DNA from: Wolbachia pipientis
Lineage (GTDB): Bacteria > Pseudomonadota > Alphaproteobacteria > Rickettsiales > Anaplasmataceae
Assembly: GCF_023661085.1 (NCBI RefSeq)
Contig: NZ_JAHDJT010000064.1
Span: forward strand, 1-7,324
Length of the DNA stretch: 7,324 nt
Direction of reading: 5' to 3'
Shown here: one piece after another, positions 1-6,155 of the stretch
Position numbering within the stretch: the stretch's first letter is position 1
How the letters are laid out: every line of letters starts with the position of its first letter
Translations under genes and position numbers: made by a program
Notes under the pieces: generated by a model
Told to the model about the DNA's origin: nothing
The model's database searches: none
The model's input: only the letters and a program-made list of their open reading frames with translations

Positions 1-477
1 AGTCGTACTTGTTATAATATTGATATCCATACCTCTAATCCTACTTATTTTATCGTAATCTATTTCTAAAAATGAGATATGCTCTTTTATACCAAAGGAA
101 AAATTACCATTACCGTCAAATTGCTTTACACTAAATCCTCTAAAATCTTTTTCTCTCGGTAAAGCAACATATATCAATCTTTCTAAAAATTCATACATTT
201 TATCTCTACGCAAAGTTACTTTACAACCTACTGTAGCGCCTTTTCTTATCTTAAAACCAGAAATAGATTTTTTTGCAAACGTTGATACAGGCTTTTGCCC
301 TGCAATTAAATATAGATCATCAAGTGGCTCATTTATTGCTTTACTGTCCGTAGCAGCATCTCCAACACCCATATTAATACATACCTTGACAAGCTTAGGT
401 ACTTGCATCATATTGCTGTAGTTAAACTTGTCCTTCAAGGATTTTACTATACTATCTCTATACAATTCTTTAAACAT
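1..477 (-). CDS. rplE: 50S ribosomal protein L5 (partial, C-terminus beyond left edge)
   Basis: Large-subunit protein that binds 5S rRNA in the central protuberance and contacts the P-site tRNA and S13. The open frame starts at the ATG at 477 ([18 protein letters not shown]) and runs 159 residues to the window edge without a stop. E. coli L5 has 179 residues, so roughly 20 are missing. Recognisable L5 stretches are [14 protein letters not shown] near residue 27, the segment [21 protein letters not shown], then [15 protein letters not shown], and [11 protein letters not shown] followed by a glycine/asparagine-rich loop and FGIKEHISF. The start lies 6 bases after the rplX stop, with an AGG Shine-Dalgarno core that overlaps that TAG stop. 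In E. coli the S8 regulatory site covers the rplX-rplE junction; I cannot recognise that structure here. Identification is secure; only the end is unseen. Confidence 0.96.
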   Translation of the reverse strand, partial: MFKELYRDSIVKSLKDKFNYSNMMQVPKLVKVCINMGVGDAATDSKAINEPLDDLYLIAGQKPVSTFAKKSISGFKIRKGATVGCKVTLRRDKMYEFLERLIYVALPREKDFRGFSVKQFDGNGNFSFGIKEHISFLEIDYDKISRIRGMDINIITSTT

Positions 478-483
478 ATCAAC

Positions 484-801
484 CTAGTCTATTACTTCCC
501 CAGAAACTTTTGCAAAACGCACTTTTTTACCATCTATAATCTTAAACCCTACTCTAGTTGGAGCTTTATATTTAGGGTCTAATATTGCGATGTTAGATAT
601 ATCAATAGCTAATTCTTTATTTAGTATACCGCCACTACTACCAGCTTTCGGTTTAGTATGTTTCTTATGTACATTCACTCCAGAAACAACAGCCTTTTTT
701 TTAGCATCACGTGTGATAATTTTAATTACTTCACCAACTTTTCCTCTATCCCCGCCAGTTAAAACTATAACGTCATCACCGCTTCTTATTTTTGCACTCA
801 T
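484..801 (-). CDS. rplX: 50S ribosomal protein L24
   Basis: Assembly-initiating large-subunit protein that binds the 5' region of 23S rRNA near the tunnel exit. It has 105 residues, against 104 in E. coli. The N-terminal KOW motif is clear at about residues 9-29 ([21 protein letters not shown]). It is followed by the typical [13 protein letters not shown] segment, [17 protein letters not shown], and the C-terminal [16 protein letters not shown]. The ATG shares its A with the TAA stop of rplN (TAATG), an overlap of one base. A GAGG Shine-Dalgarno core inside the last rplN codons sits 7 bases before the ATG, so translation is probably coupled to L14. Nothing unusual is seen in the protein. Confidence 0.98.
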   Translation of the reverse strand: MSAKIRSGDDVIVLTGGDRGKVGEVIKIITRDAKKKAVVSGVNVHKKHTKPKAGSSGGILNKELAIDISNIAILDPKYKAPTRVGFKIIDGKKVRFAKVSGEVID

Positions 802-1160
802 TATAAAACCTCAACAGCTAATGACATTATTTTCATAAAAGAACTAGACGGTAATTTCTTCACCGGGCCAAACACTCGAGTACCAAGTGGCTCACCTTGA
901 TTATTAACTAAAACTACAGCATTGCTAGAAAAACAAATTACAGAGTTATCAGATTTTCTAATACGATTTCTCACTCTAACAACAACTGCTCTATATACTT
1001 TTCCCTTTTCGACCTTCCCTTTCGGGTTGATAGATTTAGTAGACACAATAATTGTATCACCTATAGATGCAGACTTCCTTCCGCCCAACAAGCCAATACA
1101 AAGCACTTCACGTGCACCAGAATTATCAGCTACTTCTAACAATGTATTTTTTTGAATCAT
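801..1160 (-). CDS. rplN: 50S ribosomal protein L14
   Basis: Large-subunit protein at the subunit interface, forming bridges to 16S rRNA next to L19 and the factor-binding region. It has 119 residues, slightly shorter than the 123 of E. coli. Conserved blocks appear in order: [16 protein letters not shown] at the start, CIGLLGG near residue 21, [20 protein letters not shown] in the middle, then [24 protein letters not shown], and the terminal [10 protein letters not shown]. The start is fixed by AAGGTG five bases before the ATG; this site overlaps the TAA stop of rpsQ. It is the first gene of the classical spc operon, but only 9 bases separate it from rpsQ, so it is probably read through from the S10 genes. 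Confidence 0.99.
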   Translation of the reverse strand: MIQKNTLLEVADNSGAREVLCIGLLGGRKSASIGDTIIVSTKSINPKGKVEKGKVYRAVVVRVRNRIRKSDNSVICFSSNAVVLVNNQGEPLGTRVFGPVKKLPSSSFMKIMSLAVEVL

Positions 1161-1169
1161 ATAAGCACC

Positions 1170-1403
1170 TTACTCAACTCGCACAACAATCCATTTTTTA
1201 GTAGTAGAAATAGGCTTGTGTTCTTGTATAAAAACCCTATCTCCTTCTCTGCAGCTATTATTCTCATCATGTGCTGTATACTTTTTATATTTTTTTATAA
1301 CTTTCTTATAAAGTTTATCCTTATATACCCGAAGTACTGAGACCTTTACAGTTTTATCGCACTCAGACTTAGTTACAATACCACAAAAAATCTTCTTAGG
1401 CAT
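1170..1403 (-). CDS. rpsQ: 30S ribosomal protein S17
   Basis: Primary 16S rRNA-binding protein of the small-subunit body with an OB fold. It has 77 residues; E. coli S17 has 84, the difference being mostly at the ends. Diagnostic stretches are GIVTKSECDKTVKVSVLRVYKDKLYKKVIKKYKKY, AHDENNSCREGD (residues 44-55, matching the family's HDENNEC.IGD block) and HKPISTTKKWIVVRV at the C-terminus. The start ATG lies inside the rpmC coding region, giving an 8-base overlap. A GAGGA Shine-Dalgarno core lies about five bases upstream. It is the last gene of the classical S10 operon. No defect is seen. Confidence 0.98.
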   Translation of the reverse strand: MPKKIFCGIVTKSECDKTVKVSVLRVYKDKLYKKVIKKYKKYTAHDENNSCREGDRVFIQEHKPISTTKKWIVVRVE

Positions 1404-1599
1404 TCTCTTCCTCTATCCTTCTTTCATTTAATATAGTTAAAGCACGAGCTATGCTCTTTCTTATCAAGCCAAAACGCGAAATATTACTACACTGTCCTAA
1501 TTTCTTCTGAAAAACTAAATTAACAAATTCTTTCCTCAAATTTACAAGAATTTCATGCAACTCTTGCGAGGATTTTAATCTAATGTCAGTTATATCCAT
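1396..1599 (-). CDS. rpmC: 50S ribosomal protein L29
   Basis: Small two-helix protein near the peptide tunnel exit, next to L23, where nascent-chain factors dock. With the start chosen here it has 67 residues (E. coli 63): MDITDIRLKSSQELHEIL, then NLRKEFVNLVFQKKLGQCSN and a basic second helix IRKSIARALTILNERR. A longer open frame begins at a TTG at 1614, but the ATG at 1599 is preferred. It has GGAG exactly five bases before it, and MxITDIRxKSxxEL is where the family normally begins. It starts 11 bases after the rplP stop and overlaps rpsQ by 8 bases. Confidence 0.95.
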   Translation of the reverse strand: MDITDIRLKSSQELHEILVNLRKEFVNLVFQKKLGQCSNISRFGLIRKSIARALTILNERRIEEENA

Positions 1600-1604
1600 C
1601 GTAA

Positions 1605-1608
1605 CTCC
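1605..1608 (-). promoter_or_regulatory. Shine-Dalgarno site of rpmC
   Basis: GGAG read on the minus strand, five bases before the ATG at 1599 and inside the short rplP-rpmC gap. It decides the L29 start: it would lie downstream of the alternative TTG at 1614, so it cannot serve that codon. Confidence 0.8.
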
Positions 1609-1610
1609 GT

Positions 1611-2024
1611 TCAACTATGATTAGATATAAATTTACATTTTACAGGAAGCTTGGCAATTGCTTTTTCAAGCGCTAATCTTGCTAAATGCATGGGAACATC
1701 ACTACTAATCTCAAACAACACCCTACCAGGCTTAGCTTTAAATACCCAAAATTCAACACTACCTTTTCCTTTACCCATCCGTACATCTGCTGGCTTTTTA
1801 CTAACAGGAGTATCAGGAAAAATTCTTATCCACACTTTACCAGAACGTTTCAACGTTCTGGATATCACACGCCTCACAGTCTCAATATGCTTAGACTGAA
1901 TTCTACCTGCTTCTATAGCTTTTAAACCATAATCACCAAAAGATAGTGTGCTACCACCTTTTGTATTACCCTTAATTCTCCCTTTAAACACCTTTCTATA
2001 CTTACTCTTTTTGGGAACAAACAT
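1611..2024 (-). CDS. rplP: 50S ribosomal protein L16
   Basis: Late-assembling large-subunit protein at the base of the central protuberance, which helps position A- and P-site tRNAs. It has 137 residues (E. coli 136). The family features are present in order: [35 protein letters not shown], the arginine-rich helix [25 protein letters not shown], the [13 protein letters not shown] loop (about residues 82-94) whose arginine corresponds to the hydroxylated Arg81 of E. coli, and [16 protein letters not shown] at the end. The ATG lies 11 bases after the rpsC stop. TAAGG, which includes the rpsC stop, acts as Shine-Dalgarno site about nine bases upstream. The coding sequence contains a perfect inverted repeat, listed separately. 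Confidence 0.99.
   Translation of the reverse strand: MFVPKKSKYRKVFKGRIKGNTKGGSTLSFGDYGLKAIEAGRIQSKHIETVRRVISRTLKRSGKVWIRIFPDTPVSKKPADVRMGKGKGSVEFWVFKAKPGRVLFEISSDVPMHLARLALEKAIAKLPVKCKFISNHS
1840..1861. repeat. perfect 10-bp inverted repeat inside rplP
   Basis: The arms are CCAGAACGTT (1840-1849) and AACGTTCTGG (1852-1861), perfect complements separated by two bases. In the mRNA this can fold as a 9-bp stem closed by a UGAA tetraloop. It lies in the codons for SRTLKRSG of L16. No T-run follows on the minus strand, so it does not look like a rho-independent terminator. A chance product of arginine and serine codons is possible; function is unknown. Confidence 0.6.
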
Positions 2025-2035
2025 TTCAATACGCC

Positions 2036-2656
2036 TTAATTAACAACATAAACCCAAACCTTAACTCCTATAATACCATATATAGTCTTTGCTTCACAAA
2101 AAGCATAATCTATATTAGCACGTAAAGTGTGTAAAGGCAAACGACCTTCTTTATACCATTCAGTACGAGCTATCTCAGCTCCACCAAAACGCCCAGAACA
2201 GCTTACCTTGATACCTCCACCTCCCATTCTCAAACAACTTTGAATAGCTTTTTTCATTGCTCTTCTAAATGAAACACGTTTCTCTAATTGCTGTGCTATG
2301 CTGTTTGATATTAAAGCTGCATCTACTTCAGGCCTTTTTATTCCTACTACATTCACTTCCACATTATTTTTTACTTTCTCAGCTATCTTTTGTTTTACCT
2401 TCTCAATATCCAAGCCTTTCTTACCTATTATCACTCCAGGTCTAGAAGAATGTATTGTCACAGACACTAAATCAACTTTGCGCTCTATAATTATTTTGGA
2501 AAGACCAGCGTGCTTAAAAGACTCATTTATGTAACTGCGAATAGACAAATCCTGATGCAATTTTTCTTTGTAATCTTTATTAGCATACCAAATAGAATCC
2601 CAGGTATTAGTATTTATTTTTAATCTAAATCCTATAGGATTAACCTTCTGCCCCAT
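2036..2656 (-). CDS. rpsC: 30S ribosomal protein S3
   Basis: Small-subunit head protein lining the mRNA entry channel, where S3 and S4 unwind mRNA structure. It has 206 residues; E. coli S3 has 233, and the missing part is the basic C-terminal tail after VKVWVYVVN. The start [14 protein letters not shown] is canonical. A KH type 2 domain carries the loop VIIGKKG (residues 75-81). RRAMKKAIQ has Arg131, Arg132 and Lys135, the same positions as the E. coli helicase residues. The C-terminal domain shows [32 protein letters not shown] and YGIIGVKVW. It follows rplV after 38 bases, the longest gap in the window, with a strong Shine-Dalgarno site there. Confidence 0.99.
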   Translation of the reverse strand: MGQKVNPIGFRLKINTNTWDSIWYANKDYKEKLHQDLSIRSYINESFKHAGLSKIIIERKVDLVSVTIHSSRPGVIIGKKGLDIEKVKQKIAEKVKNNVEVNVVGIKRPEVDAALISNSIAQQLEKRVSFRRAMKKAIQSCLRMGGGGIKVSCSGRFGGAEIARTEWYKEGRLPLHTLRANIDYAFCEAKTIYGIIGVKVWVYVVN

Positions 2657-2662
2657 ATTTTA

Positions 2663-2672
2663 CACCTTCCTC
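2663..2672 (-). promoter_or_regulatory. strong Shine-Dalgarno site of rpsC
   Basis: GAGGAAGGTG on the minus strand holds two overlapping anti-SD matches (GAGGA and AAGGTG); the latter lies six bases before the S3 ATG. It is the strongest ribosome binding site in the window. It occupies the only sizeable gap, so S3 may be translated more independently of the gene before it than the other proteins are. Confidence 0.75.
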
Positions 2673-2694
2673 ACTAATTTTATACTCTTACAAA

Positions 2695-3045
2695 TCATAC
2701 AATTTCCTCTAACTTTATAGTTATGTTGCTGTAATGCTTGCTAATTCTATTGGCTCTACCCATAGCTTTTGGGAACACCCTGCGCAAAGTAAAAGACTTG
2801 CCTACCAAAACTTCCTTTATATATAGATTATCAATATCTAATCCATAATTATATTGAGCATTAGCAATTGCAGAGTTTAATACTTTCCCTATAAGACCGG
2901 CAGCCTTCTTTTCGCAAAACCTCAATTGCACAGTAGCAAAAGAAACTTTTTTATTGCGTACTAAATTGGCAACCAAGTTTAATTTACGAGGGGTGGATTT
3001 TAAAATCCTAGAACTAGCTTTAATTACTGTGTACTTGTTTTTCAT
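2695..3045 (-). CDS. rplV: 50S ribosomal protein L22
   Basis: Large-subunit protein with a globular surface domain and a long beta-hairpin that lines the peptide exit tunnel and, in many bacteria, affects macrolide sensitivity. It has 116 residues (E. coli 110). Conserved parts are [24 protein letters not shown] near the N-terminus, [56 protein letters not shown], which includes the hairpin (about residues 80-100), and the closing strand [11 protein letters not shown]. The ATG is 5 bases after the rpsS stop. An AAGG site within the last rpsS codon and stop serves as its Shine-Dalgarno. No deletion is seen in the hairpin tip. Confidence 0.98.
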   Translation of the reverse strand: MKNKYTVIKASSRILKSTPRKLNLVANLVRNKKVSFATVQLRFCEKKAAGLIGKVLNSAIANAQYNYGLDIDNLYIKEVLVGKSFTLRRVFPKAMGRANRISKHYSNITIKLEEIV

Positions 3046-3050
3046 ACTAA

Positions 3051-3335
3051 CTACCTTCTTGCTGCCTTTTTATCACCACTATGTCCAGTAAATTTACGAG
3101 TAGGTGAAAATTCACCAAATTTATGACCTATCATATTCTGATCATTAACATTAACAGGAATGTAATCTTTACCATTATAAACAGCAAATTTTAAACCTAA
3201 ACAACTAGGAAGAATCACAGAAGCTCTAGAATGAATTTTTATCACCTTATTAATAAAACCCTCCTTTAAAGCTCTATTCACTAACTTTAGCACAGATGGG
3301 TGACAAAAAGGTGGTTTCCATGTAGATCTACTCAT
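3051..3335 (-). CDS. rpsS: 30S ribosomal protein S19
   Basis: Small-subunit head protein that pairs with S13 and contacts the A-site tRNA and bridge B1a. It has 94 residues (E. coli 92). The start [10 protein letters not shown] matches the family's P/S-RS-x-KGPF opening, although the usual lysine-glycine is replaced by KP. The middle has [48 protein letters not shown], the S19 signature, and the tail is [11 protein letters not shown]. It begins 3 bases after rplB, with AAAGG seven bases before the ATG and inside the rplB end, so translation is likely coupled. Confidence 0.98.
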   Translation of the reverse strand: MSRSTWKPPFCHPSVLKLVNRALKEGFINKVIKIHSRASVILPSCLGLKFAVYNGKDYIPVNVNDQNMIGHKFGEFSPTRKFTGHSGDKKAARR

Positions 3336-3338
3336 AAA

Positions 3339-4163
3339 CTAACCTTTCAATTGTTTTATATACTTATCACTAAATTTATTTCTTTTCCGAGTTTTCTTTC
3401 CTTTTGTTGCAACACCCCAAGGAGTAACAGGGTGACGCCCACCAGAAGTCTTTCCTTCTCCACCCCCATGAGGGTGATCCACTGGATTCATAGCAACTCC
3501 GCGAACAGCAGGCCTAACTCCCAACCACCTACTTCTTCCTGCTTTACCTAATTTTCTATTTTTACGATCAGGATTAGACATTACACCAATAGTAGCTTTA
3601 CAAGAAGACAAAATCAACCTAACTTGACCAGACCTCAACCGTAATAAAACATAGTTGCCATCACGACCAACAATTTGTGCATAACAACCAGCAGCTCGAG
3701 CAATAACAGCACCATTACCTGGTTTCAGCTCAATACCATGAACAAAAGAACCAACAGGTATACACCCCAATGATAAACAATTACCTGGCAATATATCAGC
3801 ATCATCTCCTGACATTACAACATCACCAGGCTTTACGTTTCGTGGAGCTAGTATATAAGATTTCGTATTGTCGCTCTTATATGATATTAACGCTAAAAAC
3901 CCACTTCTATTTGGATCATATTCTATTTTCTCAACTGTACCCTGATCATTTCTATTACGTTTGAAATCTACAATTCTGTACTTCTTTTTGTGACCACCAC
4001 CCTTATGGCGAGTTGTAATTCTACCGTAATTATTTCTTCCACCACTGGACTTTTTACCAAATGTGAGAAGCTTTTCTGGTTTATCTTTTGATAAACCAAC
4101 TTTACTTACTAACACAGTTCCACGAGAGGATGGAGTAACAGGATTAAGAAATTTTATACCCAT
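3339..4163 (-). CDS. rplB: 50S ribosomal protein L2
   Basis: One of the largest and most conserved ribosomal proteins. It binds domain IV of 23S rRNA close to the peptidyl-transferase centre and is needed for subunit joining. It has 274 residues from the ATG at 4163 (E. coli 273). Visible are the RNA-binding OB domain with [44 protein letters not shown], the SH3-like domain with [25 protein letters not shown] and [23 protein letters not shown], and the C-terminal [13 protein letters not shown] motif (about residues 226-238) with its conserved histidines. The GTG at 4172 in the same frame is rejected: it has no ribosome binding site, whereas GAGTG precedes the ATG by six bases. It starts one base after the rplW stop. 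Confidence 0.98.
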   Translation of the reverse strand: MGIKFLNPVTPSSRGTVLVSKVGLSKDKPEKLLTFGKKSSGGRNNYGRITTRHKGGGHKKKYRIVDFKRNRNDQGTVEKIEYDPNRSGFLALISYKSDNTKSYILAPRNVKPGDVVMSGDDADILPGNCLSLGCIPVGSFVHGIELKPGNGAVIARAAGCYAQIVGRDGNYVLLRLRSGQVRLILSSCKATIGVMSNPDRKNRKLGKAGRSRWLGVRPAVRGVAMNPVDHPHGGGEGKTSGGRHPVTPWGVATKGKKTRKRNKFSDKYIKQLKG

Positions 4164-4164
4164 A

Positions 4165-4452
4165 TTAAACACTCATTATATCTAACTTTTGATCATCCAT
4201 CAACGAAAAATAAACTTTCTTTTTTTGTTTTTCATAGCCAACCACGCCTCTAAAGCGCCTACGTTTAGGTTTAACTCTAACAATATTTATAGAGGAAACT
4301 TTAACACTAAATAGAGACTCTATTGCCAACTTTATTTTATGCTTATTTGCATTCATGAAAACATACAAAGAATATTTATTAAATTTTTCCCTTAAAAAAG
4401 AGGCTTTTTCCGTAATTATAGGACATTTTATTATATCATTGTATTTAATCAT
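4165..4452 (-). CDS. rplW: 50S ribosomal protein L23
   Basis: Early-assembling protein at the tunnel exit, the docking point for trigger factor and signal recognition particle. It has 95 residues (E. coli 100). Typical are the start [13 protein letters not shown], the strand [38 protein letters not shown], and the basic [21 protein letters not shown]. The ATG overlaps the TGA of rplD by four bases (ATGA). AAGGT within rplD lies about nine bases upstream. Length and sequence are ordinary for the family. Confidence 0.98.
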   Translation of the reverse strand: MIKYNDIIKCPIITEKASFLREKFNKYSLYVFMNANKHKIKLAIESLFSVKVSSINIVRVKPKRRRFRGVVGYEKQKKKVYFSLMDDQKLDIMSV

Positions 4453-5063
4453 AACAATCTACCTTCAAGATGTTTTAAAGCATCACTTGTCAACATTATG
4501 CATTCATGATTTAATATATCAAAAACATTCAACCCGATAGGCTTGATCAAGTTTACATGGTGCAGGTTTCTAGTAGCACGTAGCAATTCATCTCCATAAT
4601 CACCAACTATCAGAAAGGAAGAAAATTTAAAATTTTTAATATATTTACACATTTCAGATGTTTTCTTCACATCAACATTCAAATTATCAAGAATGATTAA
4701 TTGATTATTAAAATATTTTAGAGATAAAGCAATTTTTAAACCAAATTTGCGTACTTTTTTGTTAAGAGAATAGGTATAACTCCTAACAACAGGACCAAAA
4801 ATAACTCCACCACCCCTAAACTGAGGAGAACGCAAGCTTCCTTGTCTTGCTCTACCAGTACGTTTTTGACTATAAGGCTTAGCTGTTGTACCAGAAACAT
4901 CACTGATGCCTTTTACTTTGTGAGTACCAGCTCTCTTCTTTGCTAATTGCCACCTAACTATATCATGCAAAATACTCAATTTTTGCTTAACGGAAAATAT
5001 CGCAGGATTAAGCTGAGCAATACCTATATTATCATTAGATAGATTAACTAATTTATATTCCAT
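4449..5063 (-). CDS. rplD: 50S ribosomal protein L4
   Basis: Large-subunit protein whose extended loop forms the tunnel constriction with L22. In E. coli it also represses its own operon through the S10 leader. It has 204 residues (E. coli 201). The loop is well preserved: RAGTHKVKGISDVSGTTAKPYSQKRTGRARQGSLRSPQFRGGGVIFGPV (about residues 44-92). The globular part has KVRKFGLKIALSLK, LIILDNLNVD and the terminal VFDILNHECIMLTSDALKHLEGRL. The ATG is two bases after the rplC stop and has no convincing Shine-Dalgarno site, so it may depend on reinitiation by ribosomes finishing L3. No S10 leader is present for autoregulation of the E. coli kind. Confidence 0.98.
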   Translation of the reverse strand: MEYKLVNLSNDNIGIAQLNPAIFSVKQKLSILHDIVRWQLAKKRAGTHKVKGISDVSGTTAKPYSQKRTGRARQGSLRSPQFRGGGVIFGPVVRSYTYSLNKKVRKFGLKIALSLKYFNNQLIILDNLNVDVKKTSEMCKYIKNFKFSSFLIVGDYGDELLRATRNLHHVNLIKPIGLNVFDILNHECIMLTSDALKHLEGRLL

Positions 5064-5065
5064 AA

Positions 5066-5791
5066 CTAATTTACCAAACCACTAGCATTATCATCATCTG
5101 CGTCTAACAGTAGACCTACCGGAAAAGGAATATCTTTATGTAAAGGCTTTTTAACTGCATCTCTCACAAAGACGTAAGAATTTCTAAATCCAGGAACGTT
5201 GTTGCCTTTTACAGCAATTATACTATTTTCATGATCGATAGATAATATTTTCATGTTATGTACAGTTACCCTGCTACTACCTAAATGACCAGCCATTTTC
5301 TTTCCTTTAAATACTCTACCAGGATCCTGACATTGACCAGTAGAACCTTGCGACCTATGAGCAATAGAAACACCGTGAGATGCCCTAAGCCCACTGAAAT
5401 TATATCGCTTCATTACACCAGCAAACCCCTTACCTATAGAATAACCTGTAATATCAAGATATTGACCAACTACAAAATGGTTAACTCCCACTCTTTTACC
5501 ACACTCTATTCCTGAAAGATCACTCAATCTACTTTCATATAGTCTATATTTACTATTTATTCCTCTTCTCTTTAAGTATTCTAACTGAGATCTTGCAATA
5601 TTTTTAAAATCTCCAGTACCTAAAATAACCGAATTATAACCACATTTACCTTGCTCTTTCACATCAACAATACAAGTTTCACTAAGATGCAATAAAGTTA
5701 CAACCATGCGACCACTATCAGAGTATATAGCAGTATGACCAACATTTGTCATCAATAAACCAATTCTTTTCAACAAATTCATTCTTTTCAT
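5066..5791 (-). CDS. rplC: 50S ribosomal protein L3 with altered N-terminus
   Basis: Assembly-initiating large-subunit protein that reaches toward the peptidyl-transferase centre. It has 241 residues, against 209 in E. coli. The C-terminal two thirds are clear: [28 protein letters not shown], the loop [23 protein letters not shown] (about residues 149-171, with Gln155 at the position methylated in E. coli), then [10 protein letters not shown] and [17 protein letters not shown]. The N-terminus is odd. About eight extra residues precede [19 protein letters not shown], where the family normally has a GLxGKKxGMTRxF-like opening, so the basic pair and GMT are lost. The ATG overlaps the rpsJ TGA by four bases. 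An in-frame ATG at 5782 is an alternative start; the ribosome site (GAAAGGA) does not clearly settle the choice. Confidence 0.96.
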   Translation of the reverse strand: MKRMNLLKRIGLLMTNVGHTAIYSDSGRMVVTLLHLSETCIVDVKEQGKCGYNSVILGTGDFKNIARSQLEYLKRRGINSKYRLYESRLSDLSGIECGKRVGVNHFVVGQYLDITGYSIGKGFAGVMKRYNFSGLRASHGVSIAHRSQGSTGQCQDPGRVFKGKKMAGHLGSSRVTVHNMKILSIDHENSIIAVKGNNVPGFRNSYVFVRDAVKKPLHKDIPFPVGLLLDADDDNASGLVN

Positions 5792-6153
5792 TTTCCTTTC
5801 CTAAAGACTTTTCTAATCTTTAAATAAATTTCTACACCAGGAGGAGGGGGAGGAAAAAACGATGAATCTCCAAGCATCTGCATCATAGCAGGGGTGAGGC
5901 CATATAGAACAATCAGACGCTCAGAAGTTCTCTTTTCAAATTGTTCATGAGACTTTTTATCAACATGAGGAGACCTACCAACATCGAATTTAAAATTATC
6001 TCTTGGTAGTGCAACCGGACCTGATAGCTTTGCATCAGAATGTTTAAATTTGTCCTTAAATCCACGAACAAACTCTCTAACGTATTTCTCTAATTTTGAA
6101 CAATCAAAAGCTTTACTTATGATATATGCAACTTGTTCTATTTCAGCCACCAC
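5788..6153 (-). CDS. rpsJ: 30S ribosomal protein S10 (NusE), divergent, with proline run
   Basis: Small-subunit head protein; in other bacteria it also acts as NusE with NusB in antitermination. It has 121 residues, clearly longer than the usual 102-105. S10 traits are KAFD near residue 14, SGPVALP (44-50), [24 protein letters not shown] (60-83) and a final strand GVEIYLKI (106-113). Oddities: the usual threonine after GPxxLP is arginine. The stretch before the last strand holds [10 protein letters not shown] (97-106), several residues longer than normal. A basic tail RKVFRKGK follows. The start is the GTG at 6153, set by GGAG five bases upstream in the last tuf codons; a second GTG follows immediately. 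The gene is two bases after tuf and overlaps rplC by four. The position at the head of the S10 operon supports the call. Confidence 0.93.
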   Translation of the reverse strand: MVAEIEQVAYIISKAFDCSKLEKYVREFVRGFKDKFKHSDAKLSGPVALPRDNFKFDVGRSPHVDKKSHEQFEKRTSERLIVLYGLTPAMMQMLGDSSFFPPPPPGVEIYLKIRKVFRKGK

Positions 6154-6155
6154 GT

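Noticed and set aside
590..1340. Several plus-strand open frames opposite rplX, rplN and rpsQ
   Set aside because: All are antisense shadows of conserved ribosomal genes, with low-complexity Phe/Leu/Ser/Thr composition and no recognisable motif.
1600..1614. Extended L29 start at a TTG (extra residues before MDITDIR)
   Set aside because: The GGAG site lies after that TTG and five bases before the ATG at 1599, and the family begins at the latter.
2657..2694. Possible promoter in the rplV-rpsC gap (TATAAAAT on the minus strand at 2677-2684)
   Set aside because: It resembles a -10 box, but no -35-like hexamer sits at 16-18 bases from it (GGAAAT at 17). Such AT-rich strings are expected by chance.
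4164..4172. L2 start at the GTG at 4172
   Set aside because: No ribosome binding site precedes it. The ATG at 4163 gives the usual family length and has GAGTG at good spacing.
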